Positions 34,156-42,741 of a stretch of DNA of 64,000 nucleotides are shown piece by piece. The translations under genes and the position numbers were made by a program. The notes beneath the pieces are model-generated. The model worked only from the letters and a program-made list of their open reading frames with translations. It made no database searches and was not told the DNA's origin. The DNA comes from a virus: positions 1-64,000 of IMG/VR virus record IMGVR_UViG_3300023082_000009, one strand, 5' to 3'. The number at the start of each line of letters is the position of its first letter. Position 1 is the first letter of the stretch.

Positions 34156-35511
34156 ATGAAGTACAACCACGGGCACCACACTTTGTCGACCCTGGCAAAG
34201 ACGCTGACCACCAAAGACGACGCTCACTTCATCGCCTACATCGAAGTGATGTCCGTTCTGGGCAAGTTCTGGTCCGCCCGGTTCACCCCCAGCGAGTTCC
34301 TGGTCCTCAGTTTCCTGGCCAATCGCACGCTGATTTTCCGTAAACGGGCGGAGGCAATCACCCGTAGACACTTCGAGGAGGGCATCTCGTCGGAGAGAGG
34401 GGACACCTGCACAGGCTGCGGAGTGAGCGAACACGCCCGAGTCAGGGCTTTAAACTCTTTGTGTTCCCGCAATTTCATCAACGTACACTGCTTTTTGGAA
34501 GGCAAAACAGAGACCAAGCCCCGGATCTACGAGCTGAATTATGAGCTTTTAGTAGAGGGCCACGACCTCGGGGAGATCCGAAACATGCTAAAACGTAGCC
34601 GAACACTCGACCGAGATAAGCGTCCCGAGGACGATTTTTATGCCGAAAATACCCCCCGACAATTCGCGGGGGTACCCCCCGACAATCGTGGAGGCTTAAC
34701 AGAGCTATTACATAGCTCTAAAAGAACTTCTATTAACATAGAAGAGTCGGCAGCTGCGCAGCCGAGCCAATCGAGGTTGAAGGTTGGTAAGAAGACAGTA
34801 GCGGGCGCAATCAATTGCACACCCAAACCTCCGCCTACTGGTAATGCCGCAGAGCGCATCGCGCAGATCCAAGCTGACACTACGAAAGCTCGGACCACCC
34901 GCGTGGCTACTGCAAAGACCCTCCCCGCCCGGCGCTGGGAGATCAAGGATCTACAGGCCCTCCTTGACCAGGGGCGCGCCGACGCGGGCGTCACCGTGCC
35001 TCGCGTTATGGCGACTACCAAAGGGGCGGGTGTGTTGTTCAAGCGGATGAAGGAAGCCGAGATCACCGACGCGCTGGAGTTCTTCACCTGGACCTTCCAG
35101 AACTGGGGCACCGTGGCCTCGGCCAACCGCCGCGCCAAGGCCAAGCAGTTGAAGGACACCAAGGCGTCGAACAGCGAGATGTCCCTGATCCCGAACTTCG
35201 CGGAGCTGGCCTACCGCTTCCCCTACATCCTCGCGTTCTTCAACGACCGCAAGTACACCAAGGTGCAGGAAGAGCAGAAGGTTGTCCGGCAGAAGCAGGA
35301 GACCCGCGCCCTCGCAGAGAAGCAGCAGGTGGCCATTGCTACCCGCCGCGACATCGTGCGCCAGCAGGACATCGAGCAACGCGACAAAGACCGAGCTGCC
35401 CAGGAGCGTCGCGTAGCCCGCCCGGTCGTGCGCCGCAGCCGCCAGCTCGTCGACGACCTGGACGAACCGTTGCCAGCCTACAAAGAAAGGGAGTGGAACC
35501 CAGATGAGTAA
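34156..35511 (+). CDS. Replication initiator-like protein (O-type layout)
   Basis: 451 residues; ATG 34156 with GAGGGG upstream. An N-terminal winged-helix region (about 30-115, ending in RIYELNYELLVEG), then a long low-complexity linker (about 160-260) and a helical C-terminal part. The order initiator, unknown gene, DnaB-like helicase mirrors lambda O-P and related modules. Its linker-coding DNA holds two short inverted repeats, two direct repeats and AT-rich DNA, as an origin inside the initiator gene would. Overlaps the next gene by 8 bases. Confidence 0.6.
   Translation: MKYNHGHHTLSTLAKTLTTKDDAHFIAYIEVMSVLGKFWSARFTPSEFLVLSFLANRTLIFRKRAEAITRRHFEEGISSERGDTCTGCGVSEHARVRALNSLCSRNFINVHCFLEGKTETKPRIYELNYELLVEGHDLGEIRNMLKRSRTLDRDKRPEDDFYAENTPRQFAGVPPDNRGGLTELLHSSKRTSINIEESAAAQPSQSRLKVGKKTVAGAINCTPKPPPTGNAAERIAQIQADTTKARTTRVATAKTLPARRWEIKDLQALLDQGRADAGVTVPRVMATTKGAGVLFKRMKEAEITDALEFFTWTFQNWGTVASANRRAKAKQLKDTKASNSEMSLIPNFAELAYRFPYILAFFNDRKYTKVQEEQKVVRQKQETRALAEKQQVAIATRRDIVRQQDIEQRDKDRAAQERRVARPVVRRSRQLVDDLDEPLPAYKEREWNPDE
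34651..34744 (+). other. Candidate replication origin inside initiator gene
   Basis: Inside the initiator-like gene. Direct repeats ACCCCCCGACAAT at 34651-34663 and 34674-34686. Inverted repeat AGAGCTAT-TAC-ATAGCTCT at 34701-34719 and CTTCTAT-TAAC-ATAGAAG at 34727-34744. The stretch 34691-34750 is clearly AT-richer than its surroundings. Iterons plus AT-rich DNA within the O gene is how lambda-type origins are built. Experimental proof is lacking. Confidence 0.5.
34806..34819 (+). repeat. Dispersed dyad, variant (one mismatch, CA centre)
   Basis: CGCAATCAATTGCA, first base C. Inside the initiator-like gene, about 60 bases after the candidate origin. Confidence 0.75.
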
Positions 35512-36109
35512 GTCAACCGAACGTTTCATGGCTGCCGGGGTTCCTCGGTCCTGCTGGGAGCTGAGCTGCCGCGACCGTGGTCAGGTGAACATCACCGAGT
35601 GGGCCAAGGAGCAGGCCCGCCGCCGTAAAGAGCGGGAGGCCCTTGTCTCCGCCTACGTCCTGCACCCCGTGACCAAGCGAGGGGCCGAACGCCGGGCGGA
35701 GGATTTCACCTATTGCCAGGAGACGGTCGACCTGCTCGCGAGGCAGGCGGTGCTTGAAGGATTGCCTGTGAAAGTAGTTCCGTTCCACGGGCTGGTTCAT
35801 GCTCTTCAACACCCCTCGGCCTATATCTCCCAGGACACGGACCCAGAAGCCCGCGCCAGGACCACGATATTTGACTTACTTGGTCAAGGAGTTATTGTCG
35901 TACCTCTCCTGCCCAACCCGCTCGACGCTGAATGCGAGCCATATCAGTATCGGGTCGCGCTCGACTTCCTGCTCACCCACCTCTACGAGGGCGGTGCCCT
36001 GGTCATCGGCGGTTCGGAGCAGCTAAGCAAGCGACTTCAAAGTGGCTACCCCGATTCCCTGGAACGTCTACTCCTGGGGAACTCGGAATACTTCGGGACA
36101 GGCTCATGA
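35504..36109 (+). CDS. Unknown protein between initiator and helicase
   Basis: 201 residues, overlapping both neighbours (8 and 4 bases). C-terminal part has alternating hydrophobic strands and a GGSEQLSKRL helix with a PYPDSLERLLLG end. No Walker A is visible. Place in the operon suggests a helicase loader-like function, by analogy with lambda P or DnaC; this is positional inference. Confidence 0.5.
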   Translation: MSKSTERFMAAGVPRSCWELSCRDRGQVNITEWAKEQARRRKEREALVSAYVLHPVTKRGAERRAEDFTYCQETVDLLARQAVLEGLPVKVVPFHGLVHALQHPSAYISQDTDPEARARTTIFDLLGQGVIVVPLLPNPLDAECEPYQYRVALDFLLTHLYEGGALVIGGSEQLSKRLQSGYPDSLERLLLGNSEYFGTGS

Positions 36110-37380
36110 GCACAGGATTGAAATTCATCGCTTCGGCGATCCAGCACCAGGCGGGGAACGCGATCATCCGCGTCGACCCCGACCTGCTGATCACGGAGCA
36201 AGAGGTAGCGGTCTACGAGTTCTGCCGTGACTACTACCGCAGCTACCGCGAAGTGCCCACGCCCGCGATGGTCCAGGAGAACCTGAACATCCGCATGCCT
36301 CGGGTAGAAGGGCCGGTGGGTTTCTACGAAGACGAACTCCAGGATCGCTTCAACTTCGAGGTGGTCCGGGAGGGCTTCACCGATCTGCGCTCGATGGTCC
36401 AGGAAGGCAAGCCCGGTCCGATGATCGAGACCATGGAGCAGACCATCCGGCGCATCCGTCGGACCCGTCGCGGCCAGGGCGGGATGATCAACATCGGCGA
36501 AGCCATGACCTTGGCCATCGACCGCCTGCAAGCCCTCCAGGGGAGCGGCGGGATGTCAGGGGTACCTACCCCTTGGCCGACCCTCAATCGCATCACCAGC
36601 GGCTACCAGAACGCCGACCTGATCACCTGGGTGGGCCGGACCTCCCTCGGTAAGACGATGATGCTCCTGGCCCAAGCCGAGTTCGCCTATGACAACGGCT
36701 ACTCGGTTCTTTTCGTTACGACGGAGATGGCCTCGGAAGCAATCGCACGACGCTGGATGGCCATGAAGTGGGGCTTCGATCCCGAGGCCCTCAAGTCGGC
36801 CCAGGTCTCCACTTACACCCTGCGCAAGATGCGTGCGCTGAACGTCGAACTCCTCGGGCGGGAGCGCTTCCGTTTGCTCAGCGCCGGGATGAAGGGTGAC
36901 CTTGCCATGGTCGAGGCCGCCATCGAAGAGATGCAGCCCGACATCCTGTTCCTGGACGGTGTGTACCTGATGCGCCCGAGCGGCAAGCAAGTACCCCGCA
37001 GCAAGACCGAGCAGGTCTCTGCCGTGTTCGACGAACTCAAGCAACGCAACATCGACACCAATATCCCGTTTGTCGTCAATACCCAGTTCAACCGGTCATC
37101 CGGGAAGGGCGGTAAAGAGGGCAGCCTGGAAAGCATCGGCCTCTCCGACACGATTGGCCAACACAGCTCCATCGTAATTGCGATCAAGCCTGGACCCACG
37201 GACAACTGGCACCACTCCCGAGAGCTGGACTTGCTCAAGGGGCGGGAAGGTGAACAGGGCAAGGTGAACATCAATTACCGCTTCAAACCTACGGATCTCA
37301 GCGAGATGTCGGATGAGCAACTGGAGGAATGCAGCAATGGGGCGCCCGCTATCGGAAGCGATGGCGAGATCTACACTTGA
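36106..37380 (+). CDS. DnaB-like replicative helicase
   Basis: 424 residues, ATGA overlap with the previous gene. RecA-like core: Walker A GRTSLGKT (about 182-189), a TEMASEAIARRWMA block after it (DnaB motif 1a), Walker B DILFLDGVYLM and a TQFNRSS polymerase-hexamer motif. N-terminal helical domain (about 1-120) fits the DnaB collar. It should unwind DNA 5'-3' ahead of the fork and interact with the primase encoded at 41335. Confidence 0.85.
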   Translation: MSTGLKFIASAIQHQAGNAIIRVDPDLLITEQEVAVYEFCRDYYRSYREVPTPAMVQENLNIRMPRVEGPVGFYEDELQDRFNFEVVREGFTDLRSMVQEGKPGPMIETMEQTIRRIRRTRRGQGGMINIGEAMTLAIDRLQALQGSGGMSGVPTPWPTLNRITSGYQNADLITWVGRTSLGKTMMLLAQAEFAYDNGYSVLFVTTEMASEAIARRWMAMKWGFDPEALKSAQVSTYTLRKMRALNVELLGRERFRLLSAGMKGDLAMVEAAIEEMQPDILFLDGVYLMRPSGKQVPRSKTEQVSAVFDELKQRNIDTNIPFVVNTQFNRSSGKGGKEGSLESIGLSDTIGQHSSIVIAIKPGPTDNWHHSRELDLLKGREGEQGKVNINYRFKPTDLSEMSDEQLEECSNGAPAIGSDGEIYT

Positions 37381-37390
37381 GGACTGAGCA

Positions 37391-40270
37391 ATGACATGCA
37401 ACCGCGACCTTTGTGAGGGGTGCCCGATTGACGGGCTCCATGAGCCAGTCGAGCCGTTGGGCTACGAGGACGCTCCCTACCTCATCGTGACAGACACACC
37501 GAGCAAGGCAGGTGCCAAAGCTGGCCGCCTCCTTGCACCTTCCCACAAGGCAATGCTGTTCAAGCACATGGGCAACGAGCAGTTCACCGAGGACCAGTTC
37601 CAGTACCACCCTCTCTGCCTCTGCCCGTTCGACCAGGACCAGTACAAGAACACCGAGAAGAAGAAGATCTTCAAACACTGCCGGGCGCACCTGGAGGACT
37701 TCATCGACGAGATCCGTCCCGAGGTGATCATCCCCCTGGGCAGCGAGGCCGCGTGCCAAGTCTTCAACAAGTCGGTGAAGATCACCCAGGTGAAAGGTCT
37801 GGGTGCTCAGTCCGATGAGTTCGGCGTGCCGATCTTCCCGCTCCAGAACCCAGGCCTCGCCACTTTCCGTCCTGAGAACGAACCAGTCCTCGCGGCGGAC
37901 ATTGCGTCGTTCGGGCGGTTGGTGGATGCAGGCTTCGACATCGCCAAAGCTGACGACTTCATGACGGGCGATTACACCGAGGTGACTGACCTCCAGTTCC
38001 TCATCGACGGCAAGCACGAACTGCTCTCGTACGATACCGAGACCACCGGCCTGCGCTGGTACCAGAAGGGCGTCAACGTCCGCACCTACGACGAGGCCAA
38101 GCACAAAGGCAAGGACTGGTTCCGCCCACGGTTCCAGATCCTTACGATGCAGTTCACCGTGAAGACCGGCGAGGCGTTTATCCTGGTCTGGGACCACCCA
38201 GAACGCCCGATCCCCGAGGAGCGCAAGCCTGTATTGCGTAACCAGCTTCGGCAGCTGTTGTGCGCACCAGAAACCACGGTAATCGGACAGCGCATCAAGT
38301 TCGATAACGTGGCTCTTTGGATGACCGAGGGTATCCGTTTCCCTATCGGCGGGTGCACCCAGATGCTGTGCGCGATCCACGATGAAAACCTGCCCGAGAA
38401 GAACCTGGACATCCTCACCAAGATCCATGCGCCGGAGATGGCCGGGTACGCCGACCGCTTCAACGCCAGCGTGGACAAGTCGAGGATGTGGGAAGTCCCG
38501 ATCAAGACCATGATCCCGTACGGCGGTGGCGATACCGATGCAGCGTTCCGCGTCTACAACGAGCTGGAGCGCCTCGTGCAGGAAGACGAAAAGAACTGGA
38601 ACCACTACTGCCGCGTCTCGATCCCAGGCCTCAACGCCCTGGCCGCAATGGAGACCCGAGGCATGCTCGTGGATCTCGAAGTGGCCCTGCCAGAGTTCCA
38701 GGCCTACCTGGAGGAGGAGGTGCTGCGCCAGCGCAACAGCCTGCTGGCCCAGGTGCACCGCGACATCAAGCGCGACCACATCGAAGCCAAGAAGGGCGAC
38801 GTGGAAGAGGCCCTCAAGTTCTCCCGTCAAGAGTTCCTCAAGGACATCCTGTTCAACCATCCGAAGGGCTTCAAACTCAAGCCGAAGGTGTGGACCAAGA
38901 CGACAGAGAAACTGCCGGACCACATGAAGGAGCCGAGCACCAGCTCGAAGGACCACCTGCCGTTCTTCTTCGAGAGCTGCCCCTTCACGTTCGAGCTGGC
39001 CGAGTACGTCAAAGACTCCACCATGCTGCGCAACAACGTCCAGGGCTTCCAGGACAAGTTCGTGGTAGATGGATGGTGCCGACCGACCTACTTCCTGGAC
39101 GTGGCGGTGACCCGTCGTACGGCCTCGCGTGACCCCAACGGCCAGAACTTTCCGAAGCGTGGCAAGAAGGCCAAGATGTACCAGCGTTCGTTCATCGCGC
39201 CCAAGGGCAAAGTGATCATCGCGTGCGACTTATCGCAGGCCGAGCTGCGCATCGCGGGCGACATGGCCAACGACAAAGAGATCATCAGGATCTACAACGA
39301 AAACGGCGATATTCACATCACCACGGCTGCTCTCGCGATGGGCATCAGCGAAGAGAAGTTCGCCCTGCTCCCGGCCAAGGAACGTAAGGAGTGGCGGCAG
39401 AAGGCCAAGGCGATCAACTTCGGTTTCATCTACGGGATGTCGTGGAAGAAGTTCATGGCTTACGCCAAGACCCAGTACGGGGTGGAGTTCACCGAGACCG
39501 AAGCCAAGAACATCCGGTCGAACTACTTCAAGAAGTACAAGGGCATTGCAGCGTGGCACGAAGTGGTCAAGAACTTCGTCAAGCAACACGGCTTCGTCCG
39601 CTCCTACAGCGGCCTCGTGCGCCACCTGCCAAGCGTTTACTCCGAGGAGGAGTGGATTCAGGCGGAGGCCATGCGCCAAGGCATCAACAGCCCGGTGCAA
39701 GAGTTCGGCTCCACCCTGGGCGTGATCAGTCTCGGGCGGATGAACGAAGAGATGGACCCGGTGTACCTGGAAGTGTTTGGCTTCATCCACGACGCCATCT
39801 ACGCCTACGTCGACGAGAAGTATGTCGACTGGGGCCTCAAGACACTCAAGGGCTACATGCAGTCCAACGACCTGGAAGATCTGTTTGGCCGGAAGATGAA
39901 GGTGCCGATCATCGCCGACGCGGCGTTTGGCTGGAACCAGGGCGAGCTGTACGAGCTGGGCGACTACGGTGGCTTCGACCTCGACACCCCGTACGACTTC
40001 ACCCAGATCCAGGACAAGGACGGCAATCAGCTGGTCGATCTGCCACCGCAGGAGATCCCACCAAATGGCGGTTTCCTCACCCGCTCCCCGTACACCGAGG
40101 TCACCGACCTGGAAGACGAAAGCGTTGTGGTCGCAGTGCGCCGTCGCCACCTGGGCGTAGCACCGCCACGCCAAGCACAGGTCAAGCCACGCCGGGTGGC
40201 CGTCCGGGAGGAGGAACCGGAGCAAGTCAAGGCGGTCAAGCGGACGTACCGCAGCCGCGAATCAGTGTAG
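37391..40270 (+). CDS. DNA polymerase, family A with N-terminal UDG-like domain
   Basis: 959 residues. Residues about 1-180 look like a uracil-DNA glycosylase fold domain (family 4/5 style): Cys8-x2-Cys11, Cys76/78 and Cys97 could bind an iron-sulphur cluster, and a PLGSEAA motif follows. The usual catalytic motifs look altered, so the domain may only bind DNA. Then a 3'-5' exonuclease (SYDTETTG, KFDN, GGGDTDAAF) and polymerase motifs A (DLSQAELR), B (KAINFGFIYG) and C (FIHDA). UDG-domain fusions are known in polymerases of phages with modified thymine such as SPO1. Ends before a terminator. Confidence 0.9.
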   Translation: MTCNRDLCEGCPIDGLHEPVEPLGYEDAPYLIVTDTPSKAGAKAGRLLAPSHKAMLFKHMGNEQFTEDQFQYHPLCLCPFDQDQYKNTEKKKIFKHCRAHLEDFIDEIRPEVIIPLGSEAACQVFNKSVKITQVKGLGAQSDEFGVPIFPLQNPGLATFRPENEPVLAADIASFGRLVDAGFDIAKADDFMTGDYTEVTDLQFLIDGKHELLSYDTETTGLRWYQKGVNVRTYDEAKHKGKDWFRPRFQILTMQFTVKTGEAFILVWDHPERPIPEERKPVLRNQLRQLLCAPETTVIGQRIKFDNVALWMTEGIRFPIGGCTQMLCAIHDENLPEKNLDILTKIHAPEMAGYADRFNASVDKSRMWEVPIKTMIPYGGGDTDAAFRVYNELERLVQEDEKNWNHYCRVSIPGLNALAAMETRGMLVDLEVALPEFQAYLEEEVLRQRNSLLAQVHRDIKRDHIEAKKGDVEEALKFSRQEFLKDILFNHPKGFKLKPKVWTKTTEKLPDHMKEPSTSSKDHLPFFFESCPFTFELAEYVKDSTMLRNNVQGFQDKFVVDGWCRPTYFLDVAVTRRTASRDPNGQNFPKRGKKAKMYQRSFIAPKGKVIIACDLSQAELRIAGDMANDKEIIRIYNENGDIHITTAALAMGISEEKFALLPAKERKEWRQKAKAINFGFIYGMSWKKFMAYAKTQYGVEFTETEAKNIRSNYFKKYKGIAAWHEVVKNFVKQHGFVRSYSGLVRHLPSVYSEEEWIQAEAMRQGINSPVQEFGSTLGVISLGRMNEEMDPVYLEVFGFIHDAIYAYVDEKYVDWGLKTLKGYMQSNDLEDLFGRKMKVPIIADAAFGWNQGELYELGDYGGFDLDTPYDFTQIQDKDGNQLVDLPPQEIPPNGGFLTRSPYTEVTDLEDESVVVAVRRRHLGVAPPRQAQVKPRRVAVREEEPEQVKAVKRTYRSRESV

Positions 40271-40275
40271 CTACC

Positions 40276-40305
40276 CTGGGGCCGTGATTGGCCCCAGACT
40301 TCTTT
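40276..40305 (+). terminator. Rho-independent terminator after DNA polymerase
   Basis: Eight-pair stem CTGGGGCC/GGCCCCAG with six-base loop (40276-40297), then ACTTCTTTT. Confidence 0.85.
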
Positions 40306-40325
40306 TCACTACAGGAGATACCACC

Positions 40326-40781
40326 ATGTCCGAAGAACGCATCATCCGCCGCACACGCACCGTAGCCCGAGGGGTACTCCGCCAGGAGCCTACTCACCTG
40401 GGCGACATCAACCAACGCATGCAATTGATTGCAGAAGCCGAGGCCGAGATCCGCAAGACCCTGGAGGCCATCGAGACAGCCAAGGCCGAAGTGGAAGACC
40501 TCATGAAGGCCGCAAAGCTGACCACCCACGAGCACCTGGGGCTGATCGCGGAGTGGGTCGAGACCAAGACCAACTCGTCTACCGAAGTCAGCGTAGAAGC
40601 GGCTCGCAAGGCGATCAGGAACGACAAGGACTTCTTCTCCGTCCTCAAGGTCCAGATGGGTCCGCTGGGCAAGGTGCTGTCCGAGAACGAGATCAAGGCC
40701 ATCGCCAAGGTCACGCCCGGTCAGGTCACCGGCAAGAAGTTCCAGATCATGCAACCGAAAAAGAAGGCAGGCAAAAAATGA
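40326..40781 (+). CDS. Coiled-coil protein of replication region
   Basis: 151 residues; ATG 40326 with AGGAGA upstream. Basic N-terminus, long Glu/Lys/Ala coiled coil in the first half and a C-terminal KKKAGKK tail. A perfect dyad at 40420-40433 encodes part of the coil. The next gene starts at its stop (ATGA). Possibly a nucleoid- or replication-associated protein; no family recognised. Confidence 0.55.
   Translation: MSEERIIRRTRTVARGVLRQEPTHLGDINQRMQLIAEAEAEIRKTLEAIETAKAEVEDLMKAAKLTTHEHLGLIAEWVETKTNSSTEVSVEAARKAIRNDKDFFSVLKVQMGPLGKVLSENEIKAIAKVTPGQVTGKKFQIMQPKKKAGKK
40420..40433 (+). repeat. Dispersed dyad, perfect copy 10 (TG centre)
   Basis: TGCAATTGATTGCA. Inside the 40326 coiled-coil gene. 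Confidence 0.9.
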
Positions 40782-41335
40782 ACAAGACCCTGGAGCTGGC
40801 CGATCACCTCGAACGCACCCCTGCCGACTCCGGGGTGCTTGTTGTCCACGATGCCTTGCGTATGGCTGCCGCCGAGCTGCGCCGCCTGGACGCGCTGATC
40901 AACACACCCGAGACCGAGAACTTCGTCGAAGGCATCCGCCTGGAAGCCGCACACCAGGAGCAGCGCTGGGGCGCGTCGCACGATGACGGTAAGGGTCCGC
41001 AGGACTGGTACTGGCTCGTCGGCCACCTCGCAGGCAAGGCCCTCATGTCCTTCGTTACGGGCGACATCGAGAAGGCCAAACACCACGTCATCACAACAGC
41101 TGCGGCGCTGGCCAACTGGCACCGCAAACTCTGTGGGAGCGGCACCATGCGTCCAGGCATCGCACCACCAGAGCCGGAGAAGACCGAGGAGTACCAGCAG
41201 GGCTTCAAGGCTTACCAGGAAGGCCGCACCCCTTGCGCCAACCCCTACCTGTCCACCAACCAGTTCTGGGCCAGCGGCTCTTGGGCTCGCGGCTTCCGCG
41301 CCGCCGCTCTCAAAGACACAAAGGAGCATGGCTAA
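40778..41335 (+). CDS. Unknown protein with RMF-like C-terminal motif
   Basis: 185 residues. The middle (about 55-115) is a helical domain with EAAHQEQRWGASHDD and HHVITTAAALANWH, of a type frequent in phage and plasmid proteins. The last about 45 residues (YQEGRTPCANPY, then ASGSWARGFRAA) resemble ribosome modulation factor, which dimerises 70S ribosomes: NPY and W-x3-GF positions match by eye. A host-translation effect is speculative. ATGA overlap with the previous gene. Confidence 0.55.
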   Translation: MNKTLELADHLERTPADSGVLVVHDALRMAAAELRRLDALINTPETENFVEGIRLEAAHQEQRWGASHDDGKGPQDWYWLVGHLAGKALMSFVTGDIEKAKHHVITTAAALANWHRKLCGSGTMRPGIAPPEPEKTEEYQQGFKAYQEGRTPCANPYLSTNQFWASGSWARGFRAAALKDTKEHG

Positions 41336-42333
41336 TGGAGCGGGCGCACATCAAGGAGGTTCTGCGTGACGTGTTCGGGCGGAACTTCGCGATGAAGGAT
41401 CTCGGCGAGTGGGTGAGTATCAAGTGCCCGCTGGCCAAGTGGACCCACGAGAAGGGCTCCGACTCCACGGCGTCTGCCGGGGTCAAGGTCGCGCCCGACG
41501 GCACCAGTATCTACAACTGCTTCACCTGCAAGCACCCCAAGCCGTTCCACGCCATGCTCAAGGAGTACGCGGAGTATTCCGGGGACAACCTGGACGGCTT
41601 GATCGAGGAGCTGGAGGAGGGTGAGTTCCTCGGCCCGTCCAGGCCCCGCACGTACGACGAGATCCGGGCGGAGATGGCCCAGGAAACCGAGATGGCTATG
41701 CCCCTGGACGAAGGCCTGTACATGGACCTCTACCAGCCAGCAGGCAAGCACCGGTACCTGCGTGATCGCGGCATCGACCTCGCCACCTCCCAGAAGCTGG
41801 AGCTGCGGTTTGATCCGAAGGACAGCGAAGGCGAGGCCCGCATCATGTTCCCGGTGCGCGGCCCCGATGGCCTGCTCTACGGGTTCAGCGGGCGGGCGAT
41901 CAACCCAGGTGCCCGGCTCAAGGTCCGCGACTACCACGGCCTCAAGAAGTCCGAGATGGTCCTGGGCTCGCACCTCGTAGGGCCGACCGACAAGATCTGC
42001 ATCGTCGAGGGGCTCTTCGACTACGCCAACGCGCATCAGTGTGGCTATACAGGGTGTGCCGTAATGCACTCAACTATGACCGATCACCAAGCCGACATCT
42101 TCCGGGATCTCGGGCGGCCAGCCTACCTCTTCTACGATGACGACAAGGCCGGTGAAGATGGCAACGTGATTGCCGAACGGAAACTGAAAGGCCACATCCC
42201 TCTACTCGGAGTGACCTACCCAGACGTGAAGATTGAAGACGATTCACCGGAAGGATGGCACTGGCTCAAAGACCCCGGAGAGATGATTCCCGAGGACTTT
42301 GCCCAGATGATCCGGGACGCCTATCTTCTTTGA
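41335..42333 (+). CDS. DNA primase (TOPRIM, zinc-binding)
   Basis: 332 residues; AAGGAG 8 bases upstream of ATG 41335. N-terminal zinc-ribbon-like Cys pattern (ECIKCPL... and CFTCKHPKP, Cys at about 31, 63 and 66), then a catalytic TOPRIM-like region (ICIVEGLFDYANAHQCG with an acidic residue after a hydrophobic strand, and LFYDDDKAG). It should make RNA primers with the DnaB-like helicase. Ends 33 bases before a leaderless-looking gene. Confidence 0.8.
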   Translation: MERAHIKEVLRDVFGRNFAMKDLGEWVSIKCPLAKWTHEKGSDSTASAGVKVAPDGTSIYNCFTCKHPKPFHAMLKEYAEYSGDNLDGLIEELEEGEFLGPSRPRTYDEIRAEMAQETEMAMPLDEGLYMDLYQPAGKHRYLRDRGIDLATSQKLELRFDPKDSEGEARIMFPVRGPDGLLYGFSGRAINPGARLKVRDYHGLKKSEMVLGSHLVGPTDKICIVEGLFDYANAHQCGYTGCAVMHSTMTDHQADIFRDLGRPAYLFYDDDKAGEDGNVIAERKLKGHIPLLGVTYPDVKIEDDSPEGWHWLKDPGEMIPEDFAQMIRDAYLL

Positions 42334-42358
42334 CATACGAAAGGCCAATGCCTAGTAT
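42330..42358 (+). promoter_or_regulatory. Near-consensus sigma70 promoter for gene 42367
   Basis: Perfect -35 TTGACA (42330-42335), 17-base spacer, -10 TAGTAT (42353-42358). The start site would fall at about 42364-42366, at most three bases before the ATG 42367, so the transcript would have little or no leader. Confidence 0.75.
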
Positions 42359-42366
42359 GGTGCGAC

Positions 42367-42741
42367 ATGACTAATGGTCAGATAGAAGAACCCGATTACT
42401 TCCTGTTGCACCTCCAACCCCTCTTGAAGGGCAAGAGCGTAAAGCTCGTAGTTGAGCAGGAAAAGACGCACGGAAAGGTTAACCGTCTCGTGCAAAAAGG
42501 ATTACTCATCGCGCCAGGGAAAGTCTACGGACTCGATACCCATGCGATGGTAGTGTCGCTCCTCGGGAGCGGGAGCTGCGTGATCTATCCAGACTCGCAG
42601 ACAAGCAAAGGTGAATTGGTCAAGGCTGGGCTCTCCGCTCGGCTGGCCATAGCCTTAATTGATTCACTTAAAAAACTCTACGGAGAGTCAACCCATGGCA
42701 CCGCAAAGACCCGCAAGACCCGCTCGCGCCGCAGCAAGTAA
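42367..42741 (+). CDS. Small protein, probable leaderless gene
   Basis: 124 residues. There is no Shine-Dalgarno sequence before ATG 42367 and no other Met in the first 55 residues, while a strong promoter ends 8 bases before the ATG. N-terminal half acidic, then a KSVKLVVEQEKTHGKV strand and a basic C-terminal tail (KTRKTRSRRSK). The basic tail would suit DNA or RNA binding. It overlaps the next gene by 47 bases. No family recognised. Confidence 0.6.
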   Translation: MTNGQIEEPDYFLLHLQPLLKGKSVKLVVEQEKTHGKVNRLVQKGLLIAPGKVYGLDTHAMVVSLLGSGSCVIYPDSQTSKGELVKAGLSARLAIALIDSLKKLYGESTHGTAKTRKTRSRRSK

